A stretch of DNA of 64,000 bases from Cepaea nemoralis (Eukaryota; Mollusca; Gastropoda; Stylommatophora; Helicidae). Shown here one piece after another: positions 12,265-22,990 of the stretch. The notes below the pieces were generated by a model that saw only the letters and a list, made by a program, of their open reading frames with translations, was not told the DNA's origin and ran no database searches. Numbering within the stretch: position 1 is the stretch's first letter; each line of letters begins with the position of its first letter. The position numbers and the translations under genes were made by a program. The stretch lies in assembly GCA_014155875.1 (NCBI GenBank), contig JACEFZ010012651.1:116001-180000 (forward strand), in the 5' to 3' direction.

Positions 12265-12929
12265 TGTGTTTTCTAATGTGGAGTTCACAACTTAGATATG
12301 CCAGCGGCACGGCTTTGCCTTGTTCATCACGGACAGAAAGTCTAATATCGCTTAGAGTTCCAGTCTCCAACTTCTTATAACGAGGCACAGAGAAAACCTC
12401 GTGTCTCCCTTGATTACATTCCACATTTTTAACGGGCACAGCCCTGAGGAGTGTGGAGGGAAGTGAATTATACCGGTTCTCATATGATGATAGACCCTCC
12501 CTCGAGATGGATGTACAACTCCTTATATATGAGGAGTCTAGGAAACCCTGTTCCGACACACACGTCATTAACCGCGTCATACTCCAAAAACCGAAGAGTG
12601 TAGGCTAGGCCACTCTCCATCGCATCAGTTCCACCACCCATACCAATGAGAATTACAAGGCCAGTTGCCGGGTTCAGCGTCAGAGAAAACTTTCGAGGCT
12701 CAAAGAATTGTTTGTTGAGGGTACACACGTCATAGTATACATCGGGTATAACAATCTGCTTACCCCCCACCCAGAACTTATTATTGTCCAGCTCCTGGGA
12801 AATATTAACCCACGCAGGGTAGAACAACAATTCCACGATAGCCACCTCTAGGTCACCATCGCGATTGTCTAGGACCGGGTTGAGGGGGATGGGTTCCCCA
12901 TTTTTGATGTTGCTAAGTGTGAGATACAT
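12257..12929 (-). pseudogene. penton-like minor capsid protein, copy B
   Basis: This starts at MYLTLSNIKNGEPIPLNPVL (12929). The first frame carries EVAIVELLFYPAWVNIS and KQFFEPRKFSLTLNPATG, and is lost near 12,497 within CTCGAGGGAGGG. The C-terminal half continues in another frame with LPSTLLRAVPV and DIRLSVRDEQGKAVPLAYL to the TGA at 12,257. The pattern (N-terminal MYLTL, then 'EV.L.E..YP', then LR-VPV and a final VP--L--H-R strand) matches the Polinton protein usually assigned as penton/minor capsid, a single jelly-roll forming the vertices. The total of about 220 codons is near the expected size. It is a tandem duplicate of the gene at 12,954-13,669, with a different lesion. Confidence 0.6.
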
Positions 12930-12953
12930 ATTAGCACGGCTAATAATAACCAC

Positions 12954-13669
12954 TTACGAGTTCATCAAGGACGCAAAATACCCGGCCGAGCGGCCATGTC
13001 TGATGTGGAGCACACAGCTTAGATAAGCCAGTGGCACGTCGTCACCCTTTTCATCTCGGACCGAAAGTCTTATAGCGCCTACCGTTCCAGTTTCCAGCTT
13101 TTTATAATGAGGCACAGAGAAAATCTCGTGTCTCCCGTTATTACATTCCTCTGTTTTAACGGGTACAGTCCGGAGGAGTGTGGAGGGAAGCGAATTATGA
13201 CGGTTCTCATATGACGACAGCCACTCGAGATGAATGTACAACTCCTTATATATGATAAGGTTAGGAAACTTCGACGCGTGGAATATAACGTTTCATCAGC
13301 TAGCATCCTACTTGTATCGCTTGAGTCGAACCCAAGAGCCCTGCCTTCCCCTCCCCACCTTATGCCAACCCCCGATTTTATATCACCGAGACGTACAAGG
13401 CCAGTTGCGGGGTTAAGAGAAAGAGAGAGCTTCAGTGGCTCAAAGAATTGCTTGTTGAGAGCACAGCCATCATAATACCCGTCGGGGATAGTAAAAACAT
13501 TCTTACCATATTTGAACCAATTGTTTTTCAGCTTATCGGAAATATTAACCCGCGCGGGGTAGAACAACAATTCCACGATAGCCACCTCTAGGTCACCATC
13601 GCGATTGTATAGGACAGGGTTGAGGGGGATGGGCTCCCCATGTTTGACATTGCTAAGTGTGAGATACAT
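12954..13669 (-). pseudogene. penton-like minor capsid protein, copy A
   Basis: This starts at MYLTLSNVKHGEPIPLNPVL (13669). It is nearly the same as copy B, offset by about 740 bp. The frame breaks near 13,255, upstream of where copy B breaks; the C-terminal part then reads HLEWLSSYENRHNSLPSTLL and AIRLSVRDEKGDDVPLAYLS in a second frame to the TAA at 12,954. The two copies keep the same domain order, and each is intact where the other is broken, so both were presumably functional after duplication. The start lies head to head with the plus-strand gene at 13,689 (20 bp apart), implying a compact divergent promoter. The penton assignment is from family pattern memory. Confidence 0.6.
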
Positions 13670-13688
13670 ATTAGCACAGCTAATAATA

Positions 13689-14582
13689 ATGACGGCTTAT
13701 GAGTTCAATAAGGACGCCAAATACACGGCGGATGGGGTATACCCGTTTGCGCAAACAATGGATATCACGAAGGTGGACATACAGGTCAACCTCCAAGGAT
13801 TCTTTCAGGCACAGTTCCCCAACGTGTTTGAAAAATACCGGTTGCCATACGTGGATTCAGACCAGATCGTGCAAGCCTGGTACAGTAATTCGATGCAATT
13901 CTGGCAAAACCAACTCAACTTCGCTGTATGGTGTGCCACGGCGGGGTGTGGGGTGTCCGCGCAGGAGCATCTGTCCGACTCTGACCCACTAACTCGAGCC
14001 GTCTTCATATTCCATGTCTACTACCAGATTTGTCGAATCCTCAAAGAAATACGTGTGGCTCTACCATAAGACCAGGGTTGGACCGCCTTTGAAAATCCTT
14101 ACGATGTAATATCCTATCAGCGTATATGCGCGGAATTTGGGATTTCCCAGAATGATAACTGGAGACGGCTCGGGAAGAATAACGGGTTGGGGAGTGTATA
14201 CATTTATTGGACGAATAGTGGTTATCACGTCCTGAATGACGGCCAAGGTGGTGTATATGACCCAAAGCGACTATCATTCACACAAAAGACCACAAACGAT
14301 GTACTACACTTAAATTACATCTCACAAGATGATCCTCAAGCTGCCTCCACCTGGCGGAGTTTCGTTCTTAACAAGTCACAGGGCTTCACTCACCCTTGTG
14401 TTGAGCGAATAAATGACAGCATTCGAACCTATGTGTGGGCCATCTTAGGGTCCCAGGCGTAGACACGCATTCTGGGAACTAGAACGGCGTTTGATGCCCA
14501 GAAGCAATTCCTGGCATTAGTAGAAGACGCCATCTCTGCGCCCGTCGATATCGCAGCGGCCATCAAAAGCCGCTCGGTGTGA
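13689..14582 (+). pseudogene. conserved Polinton gene with two in-frame stops
   Basis: The ATG at 13689 begins MTAYEFNKDAKYTADGVYPF. The frame holds for 297 codons to TGA at 14580-14582, interrupted only by TAA at about 14,067 and TAG at about 14,460, with no frameshift. Notable blocks are YDVISYQRICAEFGISQNDN, GLGSVYIYWTNSGY and CVERINDSIRTYVWAILGSQ. I recall this block pattern as a conserved but uncharacterised protein beside the capsid gene in animal Polintons. Its position directly before the major capsid gene suggests a virion or assembly role. The two stops look like point mutations in a recently open frame. Function unknown. Confidence 0.65.
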
Positions 14583-15827
14583 AAGGATTGCAGCAAGCGA
14601 TAATCGTGACCAACAATCCTTCTACGATCGGCCCGAAGCAGCAGTTACTAGTTCGTTTTCCCAGTCTCGGTGCACACGATGTTATCGTGCCTGGGTCAGT
14701 GCGGCTGGCATTCAATGTCGGCCTCAGCTCCTCTGATGTCAACCGGTTGGTGGTCCAGAGCCTCGGCCGAGCGCTGGTTCAAAAGCTGACCGTCAGGCTC
14801 TCGGGCAATGAAGTCTTCTCTCTTGTGGACAGTGATGTCTACAACATCTACTGGATCTTTGGAAGAGCCGATCGGAGCGGGTGAAAGCTGTGTATCAAGG
14901 CATGGATACAAGCACCGGCATGAATGTGACCAAGGCGCGTGTTGGTGCAGCGGATGCTGTTGTTCTGCCCGCCGCCAATGCGAAAGACGTGGCCATTGCG
15001 AAGGCCTTCAAAAACAGGTACTACATACCAGTAGACTTTGAGCTGCTTGAAACGCATGCGCCCTTCTACCAATCTGCTCTTAGTGATCGGCTGGAGATTG
15101 AGTTGACCTTTAACGACGCTTTCCGCGCGACTGGTAAAGATGCCGGTGACTCCTCATATTCCCTAGAATACATCTGTCTCGAGTACGAAGTAGTCACTGA
15201 ACCCACGTTGGCCCGGCTAATTCGTAGCATGTATGAGAGCCGTATGGTGGTGTTATACGAGCGGGTCCTACGGCATAGACGGATCCCCTCAGAAAAAGGA
15301 AGACTCGATATGGAAACATCAGTCTGAACACACCCTGTAAGTCTTGAAAGGCATTCTCCTATTATGTGAGGATCCCGCCCACCACAAAGATTTTGCACGC
15401 CAAACAGAGTTGTTTTATAACCCCGCAGATCACCAAAGTTGAAGTCATCGTAGAAAGAAGACAAGCCAATCAGCTATTTGCGCACGGCTTAGCACCACAC
15501 CAGCTCTGGGACGAAGCGAGGAAATTCTTCGCCGGTGGCCTCAAAAAGCACCCTGAGACAAGCGCAGTCGCCAAAGAGCTAGGATTGTTTGATGTCATTC
15601 TAGGCGAGTACTTGACGACAAAATGCTGCTTGTGGCTGGGCTTCCGGACCTCCGACGATGACCATCTTCACGGCAGCGGCCGGCATGTAGAGAACGGCTC
15701 TGAGGGCATCACTCTCCAGATCACGAAAGGGGCCGAATCGGCGGGGCCAGTGTGCTGCTACGTTTATTTGGTTATGGACGGACAGCTGAACATCGACACC
15801 GGGAGATTCGTTAGTGCTGTTTATTAA
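14579..15827 (+). pseudogene. Polinton major capsid protein (double jelly-roll)
   Basis: Three consecutive pieces in three frames: 14,579-14,884 (QQAIIVTNNPSTIGPKQQLL, a capsid N-terminal strand block), 14,881-15,327 (NRYYIPVDFELLETHAPFYQ; DRLEIELTFNDAF) and 15,366-15,827 (ARKFFAGGLKKH, then HGSGRHVENGSEGITLQITK and VMDGQLNIDTGRFVSAVY). The final 'HGSG... V.L.I.' and 'D.Q.NI....V' pattern is typical of the hexon-like capsid protein of Polintons and adintoviruses, the trimeric shell subunit. Two frame changes (near 14,870 and 15,330-15,370) inactivate it. The original start is unclear: the first frame opens with GTG overlapping the preceding stop. It ends in TAATG, sharing bases with the ATPase start. 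Total length of about 415 codons is somewhat short for the family. Confidence 0.8.
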
Positions 15828-16443
15828 TGGAGTTCCCACTTAAGCCACACTCGGCCATCATCACAGGCCCCACATCGTGTGGTAAAACAGAATTCATTCT
15901 CGACCTCCTGGAAGGCCCGTACAGGGGCGTTTTCGAGCATATTGTCATTGCTTGCTCTTCGGTACGATACAATGAAACATATCGGGCCCGACCGTGGGTG
16001 TGGTCAGATCCCGAGGTCTCCATATTTGATCCCGTGATCGGCTGCTCAAATGGCTAGAGGCCTTCTATAAAATGTTTCAGGGGACGCCGACGTTATACAT
16101 CATTGATGACTGCAGCGCAGGGGACGCTATTGCGCAGAAGCGGACTATGTTGACTTATCTAGCTTTTAGCGGGCGACATGCCCAGCAACGTCTGTGGGTT
16201 CAAACCCAGAAGTACAACGCCGTTGCGAAAGGCCTCAGGGCGCAGACACAGTGGGTGGCGCTCTTCCATTCCAAGGATGAGGATAGCTTTGAAGACTGTC
16301 TGGACGAGAACCACGTCATCCACTCTCGGGAGGAACATGATGGGGTGCGAAACCAACTCGAGGCTAATGAGTTCTCAAAGCTGGTACTGAGGACCAAGTT
16401 CCTATTTTCTTATAAAGTGCTCAAAGCTGGTGAGGTTTGTTAG
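15827..16443 (+). pseudogene. FtsK/A32-type DNA packaging ATPase
   Basis: This begins at the ATG of TAATG. Walker A is GPTSCGKT at residues 14-21. The first frame runs to 16,057; the second (effective from about 16,030 to 16,443) carries the Walker B block TLYIIDDCSAGD and a downstream helix with SGRHAQQRLWVQTQKYNAV, the arrangement of the poxvirus A32-like packaging ATPases in Polintons. It would pump the genome into capsids. Length of about 205 codons across both frames fits the family. One frameshift near 16,030-16,040 is the only obvious lesion. It overlaps the capsid gene by one base, suggesting coupled expression. Confidence 0.85.
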
Positions 16444-16447
16444 ATAC

Positions 16448-16524
16448 TAAGCATATGTTAAGCATCAGCTAAGCATATGTTAAGCATCAGCTAAGCATAT
16501 GTTAAGCATCAGCTAAGCATGTAT
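16448..16524. repeat. seven TAAGCAT units with 11-bp period
   Basis: TAAGCATATGT and TAAGCATCAGC alternate, giving three 22-bp repeats, then a partial unit TAAGCATGTAT. The heptamer recurs at 16448, 16459, 16470, 16481, 16492, 16503 and 16514. It begins a few bases after the ATPase stop and lies before the next start at 16,647, so it could be a phased protein-binding array. Confidence 0.9.
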
Positions 16525-16646
16525 GAAGCAGTGCTTTGTTACTCCGTAACAGCCTTAGTTGTATTACAACTGATATGCACATGTTGTGTGCTTGGATGGG
16601 CTGTGCATTCCTATATTAGAGTTAGACGTTGGGTATTTGAAACGCT

Positions 16647-17305
16647 GTGATGGATTGTGACACCATACTCGACCAGCTGTTACGTGAAGAGGCAAAGCCA
16701 GCAGAGTCTGCACCGGATACAACACCTACAACAACACCACAGTCCGGACATGCAACACCACCTGCCACAACGCCACAGTCCGACATGCGTTGCATCGTGA
16801 AAGGCTGGCACCACTTGCCGCTGGGGGACGTGCCGGGCAGTATATAGGAGGTAAGTACTCCAAACTTACAGTGGAAAAGGTTGAGGCCTTGCCTGATCAA
16901 GAAATTGAGAAGCTATATGCGAGACACGAGGCGAGGCTTGGAGCTGCAATAACAAAGACCCTGGGCACGGCTATGCTACATATGTACGCACAAGTGGCAA
17001 GTATTTTCCTCCCCATTGCTGATAATCAAGCTTTGGTGACAGACCTGGAGGCCGACCCGTTTCTAGGGCATGCGCTAAACACAATTACATGTGAATTATA
17101 TAAGATCGGCATGTGCTTAGCACCTGCAACTGTCGCGCTAGCAACTTTTAGGCACTCCCATTTTGGACATATATGCCCTAATCAAGAACAAGATGGAGGA
17201 GGAGACCCCCGAAATTGCTCCACAGGAGACGGAGAAACTAGTGACGAAGGACCCCAGAAAAGGTGCGGCTGGGAAGAGAGGAGCTGCTGCTGGAAAGAGT
17301 CGTGA
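16647..17305 (+). pseudogene. conserved Polinton protein of unknown function
   Basis: The frame from 16647 (MMDCDTILDQLLREEAKPAE) has a Thr/Pro-rich linker (TTPTTTPQSGHATPPATTPQ) and then the block MRCIVKGWHHLPLGDVPG. A frame change near 16,835 leads into GGKYSKLTVEKVEALPDQEI and YARHEARLGAAITKTLGTAM, ending in a short His/Cys segment HFGHICP. I recall this as a recurring Polinton gene with a variable low-complexity N-terminus, a conserved central domain and no known fold. The following gene starts inside its tail at 17,193. It is inactive because of the frameshift. Confidence 0.6.
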
Positions 17306-17585
17306 AGCAGAGAGGTTGTCTCTAGCAGGCTGTTCGTGAGAAGAAACGAAAGTTTGCCCCGGAGCATGAGCAGGCCCCACCACCACTGTTTCCAATGGAA
17401 CCCGTTGATTACCGCGGCTGGACTCCTGGATTATCGGAGTGGCTGGCGTTGTCGTTGTCGTCGGTGTCATTAGGCATAAAATGCGGCGGACTAAAGCACC
17501 TGCCCCACCTGCGCCCTCCAAGCGACCGGATACTAACATATTAAAGAACAGAGATCCATTTTATATGAATAATGGCAGGTGTTGA
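17193..17585 (+). pseudogene. Polinton single-pass membrane protein, frameshifted
   Basis: The ATG at 17193 starts MEEETPEIAPQETEKLVTKD, followed by a Lys/Arg/Ala-rich stretch. The frame is lost near 17,325, continues as KKRKFAPEHEQ and VDYRGWTPG, and changes again at about 17,425. The last frame reads WIIGVAGVVVVVGVIRHKMR, a clear transmembrane helix followed by a positive cluster, and ends near DPFYMN. The topology suggests a short virion or membrane protein with a basic N-terminal arm. It overlaps the next gene's ATG (17,572). At least two frameshifts. Confidence 0.55.
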
Positions 17586-17808
17586 TTGGAGAGCTATTGT
17601 TAACATCGTTTACCACGGCGCTGTGGTGGCTGAGCTTACGCTAGGCACCGCAAAACTGACCAAGGTGATTTTCAAAGCGGCAACCTTGCCCAAGCTAGAC
17701 GCTGATATGTATGACATTGGGATGATCGTTTTAGACACGTCCATCGCCTTAGCACTCCGAGATTTGCTTATAAAAGAGGGCTTGATCCCCGCTGATATAT
17801 TGCATTAG
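17572..17808 (+). CDS. 78-residue conserved Polinton protein
   Basis: This is an intact small ORF from ATG 17572 to the stop at 17806-17808. It reads MAGVDWRAIVNIVYHGAVVA..., with ELTLGTAKLTKVIFKAATLP and YDIGMIVLDTSIALA, mostly helical and amphipathic. I recall highly similar proteins at the same position in other animal Polintons. No catalytic motif; function unknown. It overlaps the end of the upstream membrane-protein relic, in keeping with the tightly packed plus-strand cluster. It is intact while its neighbours are broken, probably because it is short. Confidence 0.65.
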   Translation: MAGVDWRAIVNIVYHGAVVAELTLGTAKLTKVIFKAATLPKLDADMYDIGMIVLDTSIALALRDLLIKEGLIPADILH

Positions 17809-17834
17809 CCCTTACGGTATCAACCCCGCTAGCT

Positions 17835-18237
17835 ATGGCCTCTGTCGCGCTGTTGTCAATGCCCTCACGTTTACGGGAGGCAACTACCTCTTTCCAAGCT
17901 AGGGCATGCAGACGCCCATGAAGAAATGAGGCGGCACGATGAGGCTGTCAAGCGGCTACAGGCGGCCCAGGCTGAGTGGACGAGAAAGAGAACCGCGCGA
18001 CTGGACTGGCTCAACGATGAGCTACAGCGCGAAGGCCACGCCGTTCACTCTTTCCACGATGTCGACCAGGCCATGCGGGAATACAGCCTAAACTCCGGCA
18101 AACGTGTAGAGCCTCTCGAGCCTGAACCTCACCTGTCAGATTTCTATGTGTCATCCGAGCCGCAGAAAGACCGCGAGATCACTTTCTTCGTTCTTGGGCT
18201 GGCAGCGACTGGTAACGTTGCTTATAAGTTGCTTTAG
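17835..18237 (+). pseudogene. Polinton small protein, broken N-terminus
   Basis: The likely start is ATG 17835 (MASVALL). The hydrophobic N-terminal segment (VVNALTFTGGNYLF) is in a second frame, and the remainder from about 17,900 is open to 18,237: EEMRRHDEAVKRLQAAQAEW, then HAVHSFHDVDQAMREY, EPHLSDFYV and a final hydrophobic helix EITFFVLGLAATGNVAYKLL. This gives two membrane-type ends flanking a charged helix. Conserved in animal Polintons as I recall; no known activity. At least two frameshifts lie between 17,850 and 17,905. Confidence 0.55.
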
Positions 18238-18264
18238 AGATTGACCGCTGCTACCCAGTAACAA

Positions 18265-19280
18265 ATGAAAGATCTTGAGGACGTCTACTACAGCCCTCGG
18301 GGCTATTGGAAAGGCTTGGCGGCCATTAAGAAGCTCGCTGCTGCAGCTAATGATTCAGAGGATGTTGCCCGAGACTGGCTCAAGAAGCAAGCTATTTTTC
18401 AGATCTATTTACCCGCTCCTCGTTACATTCCGCGGCCATCTATTGATGAAGATAGACCGAATGCCGTCCATCAGGCTGACTTGCTCTACCTACCACATGA
18501 TCGGGTTGGTCGTAAGTCATTTAAGTATGCCTTGACAGTTGTGGATGTTGCCTCGCGGTGTAAGGAAGCAGAGGCTTTGACAGACAAGAGCAGTGAAGGG
18601 GTGGCTTTGGCCCTTGAGCGAATTTACAAACGCGGGCCACTCAAATGACCACAGCTTCTGCAGATTGACCCGGGGCGTGAGTTTATGGGTGCCGTGAGCC
18701 AGCTGGCAGCGAAGCATAAGACACAGATACGGCGTGGAGAAGCTGGGAATCACCGGCAGCAGGCGTTCGTTGAGAGGTTCAATCGCACTCTGGCAGAAAG
18801 ACTGTTCGGTGCCAGTACGCCCAAGAGTTACTACTGGCAGCTCGAGGGTCCTCTGAACGTTCCGCTGAATGGGTTCAGGCTCTTCCTCAGGTGGTTGCGG
18901 CGCTTAACGGTGAGGTGACTCGTTTGATGGGTCGGAAGCCGGTTGATGCCATTAAGGACACTTCTGTATCCCATTCGCCGACCGCTCCTGCTCACCGTAC
19001 TGTCGGCCTCAAGGAACCTGTGATTCCGTCTGATGCATTAGTTCGGTATCTGTATGCAAGCTCGCCTGGGGAGCATGAGCTTGAAGGTGGCCGGCGCCGG
19101 GCAACTGATCCTTCGTGGTCATTATCAGTACATGAGATTCGTAAAACTGTCTGCCAGGATGGACAGCCTGCGCTGTACTACCTGAAGGATGGGCCGGCTA
19201 GGGGCTTCGTTCGCTAAGAGTTGATGATTGTTCCTCCCGACACCCAAATACCTCCTGACCGGATCCTCCCTAAACAGTGA
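18265..19280 (+). pseudogene. retrovirus-type integrase (Polinton INT)
   Basis: The open frame starts at ATG 18265 (MKDLEDVYYSPRGYWKGLAA). The DDE core has its first Asp in NAVHQADLLYLP (about residue 74), the second in LQIDPGREFMG (about 18,663) and the Glu in AFVERFNRTLAERL (about 18,775). An in-frame TGA at 18646-18648 lies just before the second Asp; the frame changes near 18,880-18,900; and a TAA at 19,215 precedes a short tail to 19,280. The C-terminal region contains a possible chromodomain-like segment. It would insert the element into host DNA and create the 6-bp duplication. It converges on the polymerase gene with 4 bp between stops. Confidence 0.82.
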
Positions 19281-19284
19281 GGGC

Positions 19285-22200
19285 TCACTCCACAGCGGCC
19301 TTGCGGTACTCGAGGGGCTGCGTGTGGATACCGTCAGGTAAGACATACCGTTTGTCATAATACGCGCTGAGGCCCAGCTTGCCTTGTTGGTAGCTGGCCA
19401 TCTACCCGTTATGCAGGCGCATCCCTCGGTTCTCCACTCTATCTACAGACCCCTCTAAGGCGGCGTTGTATCTCCCCCAAGTCATGGTGTTCTGCCTTTT
19501 TCCCACCCCCTTGCACGAGAACTTCGTGTTCACGTCCCCGTCGAAGATGTAGCATTTTCTGCAGAGAGCGATGCCTCGACTCCCCTCAAACTCGGTCTTG
19601 AAGATGCCGGGGTTCGCCCGCTCCATTTGTCCCATGCAAGCCACCCCCTCTTCACACGGTTGAACTCCTCTTTCATCTCAGGCTTTACTGCCTCCTCGAG
19701 ATTGAGGGTGCTCAGCGCGATGTACAGGCTGTCGGTGTCCAACTGCATGACCTCATAAACCCTGCGATCCACGAACCGGTCAACAAAGTCATGGTAGAAT
19801 TCTAAGATGCGGAGCTTGGCCAGTTGATACACGGCGATGCCTACCTGGAAAGGACGCTTGATGATCACACGTGGCTTACGCGATTTGATCTCGTATGCGT
19901 CGCCTATCTCTGTGAGGTCGTCAAACCAGGCGGAACGTGGTGCCTGATCCACTGTTTTTTCGTCTCGGGTGTAGCTGGTGTTGGTGTGGCGCTCGAGTGC
20001 CTCGATGAGCTTTCCGTATGCTGAATTGCCTAGAAGCTTCATATCCTCGGCCAGCATCGCCTTCGCTTTGTCCACATCACCGAGGCGGCGCGATTCGGTT
20101 ACTTGCTCAACAAACCACGTGAAGAGCTTCTTTGGCTCATACTGGATGACTGTATCGACAGCCTCCAGCTCGAGTCCGTGTTCTAGATACCATTTCAACA
20201 GCGGGGTGTACAGCGAAATTCCGTCGGCTTCAAGGAGGCCCAGGAGTTTCTTACATCCCGACCTCTGTCGGCCGGTTCGTTTCAGGTATTCCAACATCTC
20301 GGCGCTACTAAGGCCTCCGGTACTGCCTGGTTCATAAAGAGGGGTGCCATTTCTTCGAACATTGGCCACAGGCTTTCGGTGTGGAGATTTTACACTTGAC
20401 AAATCCAAACATCTGGTCTGTTAACACCTGCTGCGCAACCTTGGGGGCTACCTCTTGGGGTTTTCTGCCTGGAGCACTCGCTCTTTCCCGCACGGCATGT
20501 CCATAGCCATGGTGCTGAGGTAGAGCGCGTTAGCGTCGTACCCTTTTGCGATTCTGCACAGCTTCCCCTTTGGGTATTGATGTGACCGGATTTTGGAGAC
20601 CCCCGCTTCGTGGTACCGGGTGAAGACTAGCGACGGCCCTCCCGTCACTGCTGCCTTTAGGAGTGGATAGGCCTCCTCTCCCTCCTGGGGCATACGCGTC
20701 TTTGAATATGTCGATTCCCCGCTCTCCTTAGAAGGCCTTCATCTTCCCTAAGGCCTCGATGCCTGGACCGATGTCGAGGTTGTTGTAGTACCTCAGCCAG
20801 TCGGCAAACGTGGTCATTCCTTTTTCCTTGAAGAGACGCTTGCAACTCCTCCACTCCTCAAGCGAGATAACGTATCCATCCTTTAGTCTGGAATACCTCG
20901 CGGGGTAGTTGCTCAGACCTGGGTAGTTCAGCTTCTCAGGTGTATCGAGACATTCATACGGCAGCCACGACTTGGTCGCTGTGCAGTCATAGGCGCGAAC
21001 CCATGCATCGTACGTGGTGCCGGGGCCAGGTAGTTGAGAATATCAAGGAACTTGAACTTGGGTGTGACGAGGAATATTGTCTTTGCCTCTTGTGCGGCCA
21101 CGTTGATCTTTCCGGCAGGTGCCTGCTAGCTCCGCTACGAAGTGTTCCTTGATTAGGTTTAGGTCGTACCGGCCTGAGTTGAAGCCCAACACAGGGACTT
21201 GACCATACCACTCACGCATTTTTCTTCTGCAGTTGTGGCTGCAGCTTATCCAGGTCTTCCGGGAGGTACCGCGCTTCCATCTCGGCTCGTATCGCGGTTG
21301 CGCGCCCACGCAGTCTTGCCATGAATTCGGCTACCAAGGCTTTTGGTCTGCGTTGCTCAGGTTGGGTTGGCTGATCCTCTATGGTGTCCCCCACCGAAAC
21401 GGATATCGCAATCTGATGGCTCTCATAGATGAGGTCTGGGGTGGGGCGCTGGGCTTGAGCGTTGTTGTGCCGCAGGCCTCGAAGTCATAAATGATCGCCA
21501 TGAGGGTAGTCCACAGTCTGCACCTGAGGCATTGGGTGCGCGAGACAGAGGCGGTCGCTCACACTCCCAACACTACCACCAGATTGTAGCAAGAGGCCTG
21601 TATTTTCTCTCCGCGGCGGAGGGTTTTCTGATACAGCTCATCGGCGTGGGGGCTCACTGTGGGTGGGACACCCATGCCAGTGGCAGCCGTGATATTGGTA
21701 CACCGTGTGGTGGTGGGGTCGTAGCCATCCACCAACCGTCAACGATCCACCGCTCTCCCCCGTGCCCGCAGTATGCGTGTGGATGTGGTGCCCTGATTAT
21801 TCGGCCATGTGCTCTAACCATAGGATGGAGCTGCGGCTGGCGTTGTTTTGGGGTTAGAAAACTTTCTCGTATGCCGACTGCGGTCGCTCCACCCCCTTCC
21901 CTGGACATAGAATCTTGGTTTCCCCTCTTCTGCAGCGGTCAGCGTGACGCTGGAGAGAACAGGCCTGGGTGAAGCGCTGATTGCAATGCTGGCACTGAAA
22001 GAGCTTCGCCAGCTTTGGCAGGTCAGTTATCAGGAAGGCGTGATTGTCATAAACCCCAATCGTCATCGGCTTGGTGCCGACGTGCTCGTAGTTCGCGGGC
22101 CGCCTTACCAACCGCCACACCCCCTCTCGGTTGGCTTGTAGACGCGGATCCTAACTGCAACTTCTCCTCAAACATTTTTAACGAATTCAAGCCTGGCTTG

Positions 22201-22990
22201 TCTGGGGTTGTCGGTGCCCCACACCTTTTGTGCCAGCTTCCGGGCTTCGGCGGTGCAACGTTGTGGCCTCGTGCCGTTGTGGACGGCTAGGCATCGGAAC
22301 AGACAGAGGTTGTCATTGTATGTGTCCAACGCGTACAGCCCCTGCTTGTACCGCAGCCAGTCCGGCAGTCGCCCAGCCCCTAACAGAATCTGGGGAGTGA
22401 GGATCGCCTTCACTTCGACTTGCCACCCACCTTACAAAGACCCACTGGTGCTTGGGTGGTCAATTGGCTGGTGTCAAGCGGATCTCATCACGATCTGCAA
22501 CCACTCTGTGGCTGTTGCGTGCCTTGCATCAAATCGCGGGACCCGCGTAGGGTTTTGTGGTACAACATGACGTCTCCGTTTTTCGATGTTTCGGATTCGG
22601 TAGGTGTAGGCGTACCGCAGATAGAAGGCTGACCTCAATGCTCGAGGTGGGGCATGATCCTCTCTTCGTCGGACCGTCTAGCCCTCGGAAGAGCTTCCAT
22701 GTGATGTTCGCCCTCCCCCGCTCTTCCCTATCCTTGGGATTACCTCCTCTATGACGTAGGGGACCGCGCTGGGTGATGAGTCGAGCTAGTGGCTCCGGGT
22801 GTAGATAGCGCCAGTGGCGCCTTCGTGAATTGGCGTCTAACACGGCGAAGCGTTGTAACGGGTGCGATAGGGACCGGGCGGCGTATTTACGCGCTCGCAG
22901 GGCGGCGGTGACATCGTCTTCCAACCGCGCAGCCTCCCGCGAGTGCTGCGCTGCGTCCTGGACTTCCCCCGAAGAGCTGGATACCGCCCG
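19285..22990 (-). pseudogene. protein-primed family B DNA polymerase (Polinton)
   Basis: This large minus-strand gene is broken into many frames. In gene order: LYALDTYNDNLCLFRCLAVH (about 22,330), a C2H2-type finger CQHCNQRFTQACSLQRHADRC-like at about 22,000 (C, C, H and C spacing), an exonuclease I block IYDFEA near 21,490, exonuclease II FNSGRYDLNLIKEH near 21,170, polymerase motif A YDANALYLS near 20,540, motif B KLLGNSAYGKL near 20,010 and motif C LDTDSLYIA near 19,730. The C-terminus ends at TGA 19287-19285. All catalytic blocks are present, but frameshifts and stops occur throughout. It replicates the element from its termini by protein priming in the family model. The true start is uncertain (22,920-22,990). 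Confidence 0.85.

Noticed and set aside
10500..16500. An adenovirus-type protease gene of the Polinton
   Set aside because: I looked for the His/Cys catalytic pattern in the unassigned virion genes and found none I could support.
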